Assembly: GCA_963842835.1 (NCBI GenBank)
Contig: CAWJIB010000009.1
Span: 372,001 to 436,000 of the forward strand
Origin: Roseiarcus sp963842835
GTDB lineage: Bacteria; Pseudomonadota; Alphaproteobacteria; Rhizobiales; Beijerinckiaceae
Direction: 5' to 3'
Length of the DNA stretch: 64,000 bases
The notes beneath the pieces are model-generated. The model searched no databases. It was not told the DNA's origin and saw only the letters and a list, made by a program, of their open reading frames with translations. A program made the position numbers and the translations under genes. The number at the start of each line of letters is the position of its first letter. The stretch's first letter is position 1. Positions 33,412-41,888 of this stretch are shown piece by piece.

Positions 33412-34193
33412 GCCGTCAAAAGCTGCTCGAATTCGCGTTTCCGGCTTTCGCTCTCGCCATGTCGCTGGTCGTCTGGGAGGCGGCGGTGCGCTGGTTCGCG
33501 ATCCCGACCTTCATATTGCCGGCGCCGAGCTTGATCGCGACGACCCTGATCAAGGACTGGGGAACGCTCTCCCTGTCGCTTATGGTTACCCTCACCATCA
33601 CCTTGGAGGCGCTCGCGCTGGCCGTGGTCGGCGGGGTCGCGCTGGCCATTCTGTTCGCGCAATCGCGCTTCGCCGAGCGCGCGTTCTTTCCGTTCGCGGT
33701 CGTCATGCAGGTCACGCCGATCGTCGCGATCGCGCCGCTGTTGCTCATCTATCTCAGCGCCAACGCCGCCGTTCTCGTCTGCGCGTTCCTCGTCGCCTTT
33801 TTCCCCATCCTCGCCAATACGACGCTGGGCCTCTCCTCGGCCGACCACAATCTCCTCGATCTCTTCGAACTCTGTGGCGCGACGCGCTGGCAACAACTCC
33901 TATTGCTGCGATTGCCTTCGGCCCTGCCCTATTTCCTCGGCGGCCTGCGCATCGGCGGCGGCCTCGCCCTGATCGGCGCGATCGTCGCCGAGATCGCCGC
34001 CGGCTCGGCCGGGCAGGGCGCCGGGCTCGCCTATCGCATCGTCGAATCCGGCTTTCGCCTGAACATTCCCCGCATGTTCGCGGCGCTGTTCTTGATCTCG
34101 GCGACCGGCATCGCGATCTATCTCGCGCTCACCGCGCTCTCTTATCTGTTGCTGCGCCATTGGCACGCCAGCGCGCGCGGACGCGAGACGTGA
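33408..34193 (+). CDS. ABC transporter permease (NitT/TauT type)
   Basis: 261 residues, about six membrane helices. Conserved entry ILPAPSLIATTLIKDW and the cytoplasmic EAA loop LFELCGATRWQQLLLLRLPS that docks on the ATPase, followed by PYFLGGLRIGGGLALIGAIV. Forms the inner-membrane channel for the substrate bound by the 31462 protein. Overlaps its neighbours by 4 bases at both ends. Confidence 0.94.
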   Translation: MSRQKLLEFAFPAFALAMSLVVWEAAVRWFAIPTFILPAPSLIATTLIKDWGTLSLSLMVTLTITLEALALAVVGGVALAILFAQSRFAERAFFPFAVVMQVTPIVAIAPLLLIYLSANAAVLVCAFLVAFFPILANTTLGLSSADHNLLDLFELCGATRWQQLLLLRLPSALPYFLGGLRIGGGLALIGAIVAEIAAGSAGQGAGLAYRIVESGFRLNIPRMFAALFLISATGIAIYLALTALSYLLLRHWHASARGRET

Positions 34194-35512
34194 ACCCGCT
34201 CTTCGCCATCGCCGAGGCGCCGCGCTACGCGATCGCGGATGCGCGAATCCTGCCCTCCGGCCTTGCCTGGAAAGCGTCGCCGCTCGATCGCGAGGGCTTC
34301 GCCAGGGTCGACATCGTCGTCGACGAGGGACGCATCGCGGCGATCGCGCCGAGCGGCGGCGAAGCGCTGTCGGATCTGCCGCGCGTCGCTCTGGCGGGCC
34401 GGATCGTTCTGCCGCTGTTCGTGGACGCGCACACGCATCTCGACAAGGGCTATATCTGGCGCCGGGCGCCCAATCCGACCGGCGCCTTCGCCGAAGCGCT
34501 GAAGACCGTGGCGCAGGATCGACAAGCCCGCTGGACCGCCGTCGACGTCGCCCGGCGCATGGATTTCGGGCTGCGCTGCGCCTATGCCCGGGGAACGCGC
34601 GCGATCCGCACCCATATCGACAGTCTCGGCCCGCAGACGCGCATCAGCTGGCCGGTCTTCGCCGAAGCGCGCGAGCGATGGCGCGGACGGATCGACTTGC
34701 AGGCTTCGCCGCTGTTTCCCGTCGACCATGTCTTCGACGAGGGCCATATGGCCGACGTCGAGGCGATGATCGAGGCGCATGGATCGAAGATCCTGGGCGC
34801 CGTGACCTACATGGTCCCGCGCCTACGCGAGGCGCTCGATCGCCTCTTTCGCCTCGCCGCCCGCAAGGGCTGGGACCTCGACTTTCACGTCGACGAGACT
34901 GCGGATCCGGCCGCCTGCTCGCTCGACGCGGTCGCCCAGGCGGCGATCGACCACCGTTTCGACGGTCGCGTTCTCGTCGGTCACTGCTGTTCGCTGGCGC
35001 GGCGCGACGAGGGCGAAACGCAACGCGCGATCGATCTCGTCGCGCGCGCCGGCCTTGACGTCGTCTCGCTGCCGATGTGCAACCTGTTCCTGCAGGACCG
35101 CGGCGAGGGGCGCACGCCGCGCTGGCGCGGCGTCACCGTGGTGCACGAGCTGAAAGCCGCCGGCGTGCCCGTCATGATCGCCAGCGACAACACCCGCGAT
35201 CCCTTCCACGCCTATGGCGATCTGGACATGTTCGAGGTCTGGCGCGAGGGCGTGCGCATCCTTCATCTCGACTACCCCTTCGCCGCCTGGGCGCCCGCCG
35301 TGTCCGCCGCGCCGGCGCGCGCTATGGGCATCGAACCGGGCGAACTGAGCGTCGGCGCGCGCGCCGACATGATCGTCACGCGCGCGCGGGATTTCACCGA
35401 ACTGTTCTCGCGCCCGCAGGCGGACCGCATCATCCTGCGCGGCGGCCGGCCGGCCGCCGCGACGCCGCCCGACTTTGCCGAGCTTGATGATCTGGAGGGC
35501 CTCGCGCCGTGA
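34190..35512 (+). CDS. Cytosine-deaminase-like metal-dependent hydrolase
   Basis: 440 residues from the GTG at 34190 (overlap GTGA). Amidohydrolase fold with the cytosine deaminase set of residues: H81-T-H83 (FVDAHTHLDKGY), H233 and E236 (DFHVDET), H265 (VGHCCSL) and D333 (ASDNTRDP). Bacterial CodA has the same order (HTH, HVDE, GH, SDD). It likely deaminates or hydrolyses an N-heterocycle brought in by the transporter. Substrate not predictable from sequence. Confidence 0.88.
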   Translation: MNPLFAIAEAPRYAIADARILPSGLAWKASPLDREGFARVDIVVDEGRIAAIAPSGGEALSDLPRVALAGRIVLPLFVDAHTHLDKGYIWRRAPNPTGAFAEALKTVAQDRQARWTAVDVARRMDFGLRCAYARGTRAIRTHIDSLGPQTRISWPVFAEARERWRGRIDLQASPLFPVDHVFDEGHMADVEAMIEAHGSKILGAVTYMVPRLREALDRLFRLAARKGWDLDFHVDETADPAACSLDAVAQAAIDHRFDGRVLVGHCCSLARRDEGETQRAIDLVARAGLDVVSLPMCNLFLQDRGEGRTPRWRGVTVVHELKAAGVPVMIASDNTRDPFHAYGDLDMFEVWREGVRILHLDYPFAAWAPAVSAAPARAMGIEPGELSVGARADMIVTRARDFTELFSRPQADRIILRGGRPAAATPPDFAELDDLEGLAP

Positions 35513-36942
35513 GCCGTTCTTACGATATCGAAGCGTTTCGCCGCGCGATCGGCGCGATCGCCTGCGAGGACAACCCCGTTCTGGTGCGCCAGAAGAGCCG
35601 CGACTTCTATTGGTATTCGCCCATCCTCAAGCAGGAGCTCGACTCCGTCGTCGGCGACATCGTGGTCTCGCCGAAGAGCGAGGCGGAAGTCGCGACCGTC
35701 CTGGCCGCCGCCCATCGCCTCGCCATTCCCGTGACGGCGCGCGGCGGCGGCACCGGCAATTACGGCCAGGCGATGCCCTTGTCGGGCGGGATCGTGCTCA
35801 ATCTGGCGGAGATGAACCGGGTTCTGTCGATCGCGCCGGGCCGCGTGGCGTGCGAGCCCGGCGCGATCATCGGCGAAATCGATAAGGCGACGGCCGCCAG
35901 CGGCCAGGAATTGCGCATGTTCCCTTCGACCCGCGCGACCGCCTCGATCGGCGGCTTCATCGCGGGCGGCTCGGGCGGCGTCGGCTCGGTCACCTGGGGG
36001 GGCCTGCGCGATTTCGGCAATGTTCTCGCCCTGCGCGTGCTGACGATGGAAGAGAGCCCACGGGCGCTCGAACTGACCGGCGAGGACTTGCACAAGGCGG
36101 TGCACGCCTATGGCACCAACGGCGTCATCGTCGGGGTCGAAATGCCTTTGACCGCCGCCTACGATTGGGTCGACGTCATCGTCGGCTTCGACAGTTTCGC
36201 GGCGGCGGCGGCCTATGGGCTCGCGCTCGGCGAGGAGGATGGGCTGCTCAAGAAGCTCGTCACTGTCGTCGCCGCGCCCGCGTCGCACGATTATTTTCTG
36301 CGCCATCGGGACTTCATCCCCCGCGACAAGAGCGTCGCGATCCTGATGATCGCGCCGCACGCGCTCGACGCGTTCCACGCCTTCACCCGGCGCTACCCCG
36401 ACGCGCAGGTGCTCTTCAATTCTTCGCGCGCCGCTCCCGAGGCGCGCAAGGGCCTGCCGCCGAATTACGAACTGGCTTGGAACCATACGACGCTGCGGGC
36501 GCTGCGCGTCGACCCCGCCATCACCTATTTGCAGGCGCGCTACCCCGCCGACGGCGGTCTGGAGATCATCGAGCGGATCCACCATCATTTCGGCGACGAA
36601 GTCACGGGGCATCTCGAATTCATCCGATTCAACGGCCGGGTCGGCGCCGCGGGCCTGCCGATGGTGCGATTCTCGACGCCCGAACGGCTCGCCGAGATCA
36701 TGGCGATCCATGAGGACATGGGCGCGATGATCTTCAATCCCCATCGCTACACGCTCGAAGAGGGCGGCATGAAGCAGACCGACGCGGTGCAGCTCGCGTT
36801 CAAGCGCGAGACCGATCCGCAAGGACTGCTCAACCCGGGAAAGATGATCGCCTGGGAGAAACCGGATTTCGATTATTCGGTCGGCAAGAATTTCCTCTTT
36901 CCCGGACTGGAGGCTCGCGCCCGCGCCGCGCAAGGTCTTTGA
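35509..36942 (+). CDS. FAD-linked oxidase (PCMH/glycolate-oxidase type)
   Basis: 477 residues from the GTG at 35509. FAD-binding PCMH domain: PVTARGGGTGNYGQAMPLSG, ACEPGAIIGEID, STRATASIGGFIAGGSGGVG; C-terminal cap with FKRETDPQGLLNPGKMI typical of the family. No covalent-flavin His-Cys pair is obvious. Last gene of the transporter operon, overlapping the hydrolase by 4 bases, so it probably oxidises a product of that pathway. Convergent with cca. Confidence 0.9.
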   Translation: MSRSYDIEAFRRAIGAIACEDNPVLVRQKSRDFYWYSPILKQELDSVVGDIVVSPKSEAEVATVLAAAHRLAIPVTARGGGTGNYGQAMPLSGGIVLNLAEMNRVLSIAPGRVACEPGAIIGEIDKATAASGQELRMFPSTRATASIGGFIAGGSGGVGSVTWGGLRDFGNVLALRVLTMEESPRALELTGEDLHKAVHAYGTNGVIVGVEMPLTAAYDWVDVIVGFDSFAAAAAYGLALGEEDGLLKKLVTVVAAPASHDYFLRHRDFIPRDKSVAILMIAPHALDAFHAFTRRYPDAQVLFNSSRAAPEARKGLPPNYELAWNHTTLRALRVDPAITYLQARYPADGGLEIIERIHHHFGDEVTGHLEFIRFNGRVGAAGLPMVRFSTPERLAEIMAIHEDMGAMIFNPHRYTLEEGGMKQTDAVQLAFKRETDPQGLLNPGKMIAWEKPDFDYSVGKNFLFPGLEARARAAQGL

Positions 36943-36982
36943 CGCATGCGCGCGCTCGTGAGGCGCGCGGCCGCCTCCCCCG

Positions 36983-38245
36983 TCAGTTCTTCAGCGCCTC
37001 GTCGAGCAACCGCGCCAGGACTTCCGGCTCGCGGGGGAAGCCTGCGCGAATCCACAGCGCCTGCAGCGTCTTGAGCGTCGCGCCGACGCGTCGCCCGTTC
37101 GCCACGCCGCGCGCGAGGATGTCGGCGCCGGTGATCGGCAGCGTCGGCTCGGGCGTTTCTGCGAGAAAGCGGTAGGCGCCGGAGAAGCGCCAGTCGTCGG
37201 CCGGCGCGCCGGAATCGGCGTGCGCGAGCGTCAACGCGTCGAGCGCGCCCCGCCGCCGGCGCTCGAACAGCAGCAGGCGCAACGCGCCGAAGGGCGGCGG
37301 CGCGCTCAGCCCGTGCAAGCCGGGCAGGGCCTGGCCGAGGATGGCGAGGCGCTCGAATTCGGCGTTGGAGAGGCGCAGGCGCTCGCGCAAGCGCTCGGCG
37401 TCTTCTTCGATCCGCACGCTCAGCGCCGCCAGGCGCAGCAGCGCGTCGGGGCCGCCGCCGCGCTGCGCTTCGATCGCCAAGAGCCGCCTCAAGCGCGCCG
37501 CATCGGTCTGCCCGGCGACCAGCGGGGCCAGCAAGCCGGCCTCGCAAACCGCCGTCACGACTTCGCCGGCGCGCCGCGCCGCCAAGAGCTTCAGCAATTC
37601 GGCGCGCACGCGTTCGCGCGACAGGATCATGAGACCGTCGCGCTCCCGGATCGCCGCGCGCAGCCCCTCGGCGTCGAGCGCGCCGTCGCCATAGCGGGCC
37701 GAGAAGCGAAAAAAGCGCAGGATGCGCAAGTAATCCTCGCGAATGCGCTGACCGGGATCGCCGATGAAGCGCACCCGCCGCGCGGCGAGGTCGGCGAGCC
37801 CGCCGGCGTAATCGTGCACGATCCCGTCGCGTCCCAGGGAAAGCGCGTTGATGGTGAAATCGCGCCGCCGCGCGTCGGCTTCGAAATCGCGGCCGAACGC
37901 CACCGTCGCGTGGCGCCCGTCGGTCGCGACGTCCCGGCGCAGCGTCGTCACCTCGATCGGCTGACCCTCGACGATCACCGTCACCGTGCCGTGAGCGAGG
38001 CCGGTCGGCGCGACGCCGAAGCCGGCGGCGCGGGCGCGCCTCATGACGACTTCGGGCAGGGCCGTCGTGGCGAGATCGAAATCGCCCATCTTCTCTCCCA
38101 GCACGAGGTCGCGCACCGCGCCGCCGACGAGGCGCGTCTCCTCGCCCTGGCCGTCGAGCGTGCGCAGCGCGCGCGCGAGCCGCCCCTCGTCGAGAAGGCG
38201 CCTGTCGGCGAGGCGCCCGTTGCGAATGGCGGACAGACCGCTCAT
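36983..38245 (-). CDS. cca: CCA tRNA nucleotidyltransferase / poly(A) polymerase-type
   Basis: 420 residues from the ATG at 38245. Head motif TRLVGGAVRDLVLG, catalytic DFDLAT (two Asp), RRDFTINAL and the DPGQRIREDYLRILRFFRFS neck region. Adds CCA to tRNA 3' ends. A longer upstream frame (to 38686) runs antisense-like through the next genes and is rejected. Start overlaps the stop of the DUF6111 gene. Confidence 0.93.
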   Translation of the reverse strand: MSGLSAIRNGRLADRRLLDEGRLARALRTLDGQGEETRLVGGAVRDLVLGEKMGDFDLATTALPEVVMRRARAAGFGVAPTGLAHGTVTVIVEGQPIEVTTLRRDVATDGRHATVAFGRDFEADARRRDFTINALSLGRDGIVHDYAGGLADLAARRVRFIGDPGQRIREDYLRILRFFRFSARYGDGALDAEGLRAAIRERDGLMILSRERVRAELLKLLAARRAGEVVTAVCEAGLLAPLVAGQTDAARLRRLLAIEAQRGGGPDALLRLAALSVRIEEDAERLRERLRLSNAEFERLAILGQALPGLHGLSAPPPFGALRLLLFERRRRGALDALTLAHADSGAPADDWRFSGAYRFLAETPEPTLPITGADILARGVANGRRVGATLKTLQALWIRAGFPREPEVLARLLDEALKN

Positions 38246-38502
38246 TCGATATGTCCGGGCACGAGCACGCCGTTTTCGACATGGGCGGGCACGTAGACGC
38301 CGTGACCGCGCGGGGCGGTCGAGACCAGTCCGATTATTCCGATCAGCGCCGCCGCCAAGCCAATGAGGACGAGCGTCGCGACCCTGCCGCGCGTCCAATG
38401 CTCGACCGCGAGCGGATAGCGCGCGCGTAGGACGAGGTAGACCGCGAAAAGTAGGAATGGGGCCAGGAACAGAGCGACTGACTCGACGACGGCGCGCCAC
38501 AT
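38242..38502 (-). CDS. DUF6111 small membrane protein
   Basis: 86 residues from the ATG at 38502. Two membrane helices (VESVALFLAPFLLFAVYLVL and VATLVLIGLAAALIGIIGLV) and a conserved C terminus HGVYVPAHVENGVLVPGHIE. Conserved next to cca and a NUDIX gene in Hyphomicrobiales; role unknown. Overlaps both neighbours by 1-4 bases. Confidence 0.85.
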   Translation of the reverse strand: MWRAVVESVALFLAPFLLFAVYLVLRARYPLAVEHWTRGRVATLVLIGLAAALIGIIGLVSTAPRGHGVYVPAHVENGVLVPGHIE

Positions 38503-39158
38503 CAGGAAAACAGCCTCTCGTAGAGATTGCGTAAGATGCCGGCGGTGGCGCCCCAGATATAGCGCTCGCCATGGGGCATCGCGTAAAATTTTCTCGATCG
38601 GCCCTGCCATTCCCGCTCCTCGAGGCGGTGGTTGGCGGCGTCCATGAGGAAGGCGAACGGAGTTTCGAAGACTTCCGCCACTTCATGGGCGTTGATCGCG
38701 AGCGTGAAGGCGGGGTCGATCAGCGCCAGCAGCGGCGCGACGCGATACCCCGTCCCCGTCAGATAAGGATCGAGCCAGCCCAGCGGTTCGACATAGCGCG
38801 CCTCGAGGCCGATTTCCTCGCTCGCCTCGCGCAGCGCGGTCTCGAACGCCGTTTCGCCATCATCGATCTTGCCGCCGGGAAAGGCGACCTGGCTGGAATG
38901 CGTGCGCAAATTTGGCGCGCGCAGCGTCAGCAGCACGCTCAGGCCCTCGGGCCGCGCCACGATCGGGGCGATCACCGCCGCCGGACGGGCGCGCGCGATC
39001 GTCCGCGAATCGGGCAAGGGCCCATTGAGGGCGTAATCGCTGACCCGCGGCGCGGCGTCGGCGGCGAAGGCGTCTGCGGGCAGGCTCTGCGCGAGCCGCG
39101 CGCGCGCGAGGCGGCGCAAGTCGGCGGCGGAGAAGTCGCTGGGCGGGGGAACGCTCAA
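38502..39158 (-). CDS. NUDIX hydrolase, CoA pyrophosphatase-like
   Basis: 218 residues. NUDIX box GGKIDDGETAFETALREASE then EIGL gives the full G-5x-E-7x-RE-x2-E-x-G pattern (spaced one residue differently at the start), preceded by SSQVAFPGG as in CoA diphosphatases. Likely cleaves CoA or related dinucleotides. The only in-frame start near the preceding stop is TTG at 39158, overlapping that TGA; coding similarity runs to it, so translational coupling is probable. Confidence 0.85.
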   Translation of the reverse strand: MSVPPPSDFSAADLRRLARARLAQSLPADAFAADAAPRVSDYALNGPLPDSRTIARARPAAVIAPIVARPEGLSVLLTLRAPNLRTHSSQVAFPGGKIDDGETAFETALREASEEIGLEARYVEPLGWLDPYLTGTGYRVAPLLALIDPAFTLAINAHEVAEVFETPFAFLMDAANHRLEEREWQGRSRKFYAMPHGERYIWGATAGILRNLYERLFS

Positions 39159-39763
39159 AGGCCGTCGATCTCGCTGGCGCGGGTCATCGGGAAGAACAGC
39201 GCGCCCGAGCGCACGCCGAACCAGTCTTCGCCCCGCCACCGCTCGACTTTGCCGAGCGCGACGAGGTCGTAATAGAGCGCGCGCTTGACCAGCGCCCAGA
39301 GGCCGCCGCGCACGCGGACATAGGGTTTGATTCCCTCGGCCGCGCCGCGCTCGAAGCGCAGGGGATGCTCGGCGTCGACCGTCACGATATCCTCGACATT
39401 GGTGCGGAAAGTCAGCGTTTGCTCCCCGCCCGCCCCGCTCACGCCCATCTCGACGCAGAGGAAGGGCGCGTCGTCGACCGTGACGCCGACGCGCTCGACC
39501 GGCGTGACCAGGACATAGCGATCCTCGTCCTTGCGCAATATCGAAGCGAAGAGCTGCACGAGGGAGGCGCGGCCGATCGGCGAGCCGCGATAAAACCATG
39601 TCCCGTCGCCGGCTATGCGCATGTCGATCTCGCCGCAATAGGGCGGGTTCCATAGATGGACCGGAGCGGGCCCGCGCTTTCGCGCTTCGGCCGCCTCGCG
39701 AAGGCCGCTCAGCGCCGCCTCGGGCGCTCGGGCCGCTTCGTCCCTTTCGCTCCGCTCCGCCAT
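39155..39763 (-). CDS. DUF1285 domain protein
   Basis: 202 residues from the ATG at 39763. Conserved segments PVHLWNPPYCGEIDMRIAGD, GTWFYRGSPIGR, YVLVTPVERVGVTVDDAPF and GVRSGALFFPM. DUF1285 proteins of alphaproteobacteria are of unknown function, often beside cca and a NUDIX gene and divergent from moxR as here. A long upstream extension of the frame lies antisense to moxR and is rejected. Confidence 0.88.
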   Translation of the reverse strand: MAERSERDEAARAPEAALSGLREAAEARKRGPAPVHLWNPPYCGEIDMRIAGDGTWFYRGSPIGRASLVQLFASILRKDEDRYVLVTPVERVGVTVDDAPFLCVEMGVSGAGGEQTLTFRTNVEDIVTVDAEHPLRFERGAAEGIKPYVRVRGGLWALVKRALYYDLVALGKVERWRGEDWFGVRSGALFFPMTRASEIDGL

Positions 39764-39964
39764 AATCTCGCGCTTGTTTGTGGGCAAACGTTGCTTCCCC
39801 GTGGTACGCCTCGACCGTGGGCCTGAAAACCCAATGTAGTGTGTGACTCGTCGAAGGGGAATTCGTTTGGCGAGCTTTCCCCGCCTGGGCTTCGGCGGCG
39901 GGGGCTCCGCGGGGAACGGAGCGGGGCCGCGGCCGGATCGCGGGTAAGCGCATGAGGAGAGTCC

Positions 39965-41077
39965 ATGACCGTCGCCGATTTTGACGCCAGCGTCGTGAAA
40001 GCCGCCGAAGCGAGCCTGGCCCGCATTGCGGCCGCGCGCGAAGCCATCGGCGCGGTGATCTTCGGCCAGGAGAGGGTGGTCGAGCAGACGCTCGTGACCC
40101 TGCTCGCGGGGGGCCACGGCCTGCTGATCGGCGTGCCCGGCCTCGCCAAGACGAAGCTGGTGGAGACGCTCGGGGTCGTCATGGGGCTCGACGCCTTGCG
40201 GGTGCAATTCACTCCCGACCTGATGCCCTCCGACATCCTCGGCGCCGAGGTCATGGAAGAGGGGCTGGACCGCGCGCGCAGTTTCCGCTTCATCAAGGGG
40301 CCGATTTTCGCGCAATTGCTGATGGCCGACGAAATCAACCGCGCCAGCCCGCGCACCCAGTCGGCGCTGCTGCAGGCGATGCAGGAGCATCACGTCACGG
40401 TCGCGGGCGCGCGCCACGATCTGCCGGTTCCCTTCCATGTGCTGGCGACGCAAAATCCGCTGGAGCAGGAAGGCGCCTATCCCCTGCCGGAGGCGCAGCT
40501 CGACCGGTTCCTCATGCAGATCGACGTCGGCTATCCCGACCGGGCCGCCGAACGGCGCATTCTCATCGAGACGACCGGCGACAGCGAAGCGGCGCCCAAG
40601 CCGGCGATGACCGCCGCCGAGCTGATGACCGCGCAGCGCCTGGTGCGGCGCGCGCCGATCGGCGAGGCCGTGGTCGAGGCGATCCTCGATCTCGTGCGCG
40701 CGGCGCGTCCGGGCGAGGGCGATCCGGAGCTGACCCAAGCGATCGCCTGGGGTCCGGGGCCGCGCGCCGCGCAGGCGCTGATGTTGGCGAGCCGCGCCCG
40801 CGCGCTGGTCGACGGCCGTTTCGCGCCCTCGCGCGACGATATCGTCGCGCTGGCCGAGCCCGTGCTCAAGCACCGCATGGCGCTGACCTACGCCGCGCGC
40901 GCCGAGGGCGAATCGATTTCCGGCGTCGTCGCGCGCCTCGTCGCCAAGACTTCTGCGCTGAGTCGATGGCGACGACCGTTCCCGCATCCGGCCAGCGCAT
41001 TCGTCAGGAGGCCACGACCCTGTCGGCGCGCCTGCCGAGCCTCGTCGTCGCCGCGCGGCAAGTCGCGCACTCCCTGA
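39965..41077 (+). CDS. MoxR-family AAA+ ATPase
   Basis: 370 residues as read. Walker A GVPGLAKTKL, Walker B LLMADEINRASPRTQSALLQ, sensor ATQNPLEQEGAYPLPEAQLD. MoxR ATPases act as chaperones with VWA-domain proteins; the next genes are DUF58 and BatA-like proteins, the usual partners. The last 37 residues (after KTSALS) are Arg/Pro-rich and overlap the DUF58 gene by 112 bases; a TGA in the +1 frame at 40959-40961, five bases before the DUF58 ATG, looks like the expected stop, so a frameshift near 40950 is possible. Confidence 0.92.
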   Translation: MTVADFDASVVKAAEASLARIAAAREAIGAVIFGQERVVEQTLVTLLAGGHGLLIGVPGLAKTKLVETLGVVMGLDALRVQFTPDLMPSDILGAEVMEEGLDRARSFRFIKGPIFAQLLMADEINRASPRTQSALLQAMQEHHVTVAGARHDLPVPFHVLATQNPLEQEGAYPLPEAQLDRFLMQIDVGYPDRAAERRILIETTGDSEAAPKPAMTAAELMTAQRLVRRAPIGEAVVEAILDLVRAARPGEGDPELTQAIAWGPGPRAAQALMLASRARALVDGRFAPSRDDIVALAEPVLKHRMALTYAARAEGESISGVVARLVAKTSALSRWRRPFPHPASAFVRRPRPCRRACRASSSPRGKSRTP

Positions 41078-41886
41078 TGCACGGCGTGCACGGGCGGCGG
41101 CAAGCGGGTCCAGGCGAAACGTTCTGGCAATTTCGCCCCTTCGTTTCCGGCGAGCCGGCGGCGCGCGTCGATTGGCGCCGCTCGGCGCGCGAGGACCGCG
41201 CCTTCGTGCGCGAGCGCGAATGGGAAGCCTCGCACACCGTCTGGATCTGGTTCGACCGCTCGGCCTCGATGGCTTTCGCTTCCAACCTCGCCTCCTGCGC
41301 TAAAATCGATCGCGCCGCCGTCTTGGCGCTCGCGCTGGCGGATTTGGCGGTGCGCGGCGGCGAGCGCGCCGGCCTCGTCGGCCTCACCCGCCCGCTGGCG
41401 ACGCGCGGCGTCATCGAGCGCTTCGCCGAAGCGATCGCCGCGGACGAGCGTTTGCGCGGCGCTCCGGCGCTTGGCCTGCCTTCGTCCGAGCCGTTAAGGG
41501 GGCGCTCGAAAGTGGCGCTGATCGGCGATTTTCTAAGCGAGGCGGAGGACGTCGCGCGGACGATCCGCGCGCTCGCGGCGCAAGGGGCCGAGGGTCAGGT
41601 TCTCATGGTCGCCGATCCGGTCGAGGAGATATTTCCTTTCGTCGGCCACACCGAATTCCTCGAAGCGGGCGGCGCCGCTCGGTTGCGCGCGCCGCGCGCG
41701 CAGAACCTGCGCGAGGCCTATCTCAAGCGCCTAGCCGAGCATCGCGAGGCGATTCGCGCCGCCTGCGCGGCGCGCGGTTGGGGCTTCGCGCTGCATCGAA
41801 CCGATCAGTCCGCGGCGCAGGCGCTGCTCGCGTTGCGCGCGCGGCTCGCCGGGCCAGAGCCGGCGACGAAAGCCTGGAGCGCCTGA
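40966..41886 (+). CDS. DUF58 (VWA-like) protein
   Basis: 306 residues. Conserved DUF58 segment ETFWQFRPFVSGEPAARVDW then RRSAR, and the VWA-like metal site WIWFDRSASMAF. Functions with MoxR and membrane Bat-like proteins in cell-envelope or stress processes, mechanism unclear. Lacks an obvious ribosome site; expression is presumably coupled to moxR. Confidence 0.9.
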   Translation: MATTVPASGQRIRQEATTLSARLPSLVVAARQVAHSLMHGVHGRRQAGPGETFWQFRPFVSGEPAARVDWRRSAREDRAFVREREWEASHTVWIWFDRSASMAFASNLASCAKIDRAAVLALALADLAVRGGERAGLVGLTRPLATRGVIERFAEAIAADERLRGAPALGLPSSEPLRGRSKVALIGDFLSEAEDVARTIRALAAQGAEGQVLMVADPVEEIFPFVGHTEFLEAGGAARLRAPRAQNLREAYLKRLAEHREAIRAACAARGWGFALHRTDQSAAQALLALRARLAGPEPATKAWSA

Positions 41887-41888
41887 CC

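Noticed and set aside
39764..40987. Upstream extension of the DUF1285 frame to over 600 residues
   Set aside because: It runs antisense through moxR, with Arg/His-rich shadow composition; the ATG at 39763 gives a family-length protein.
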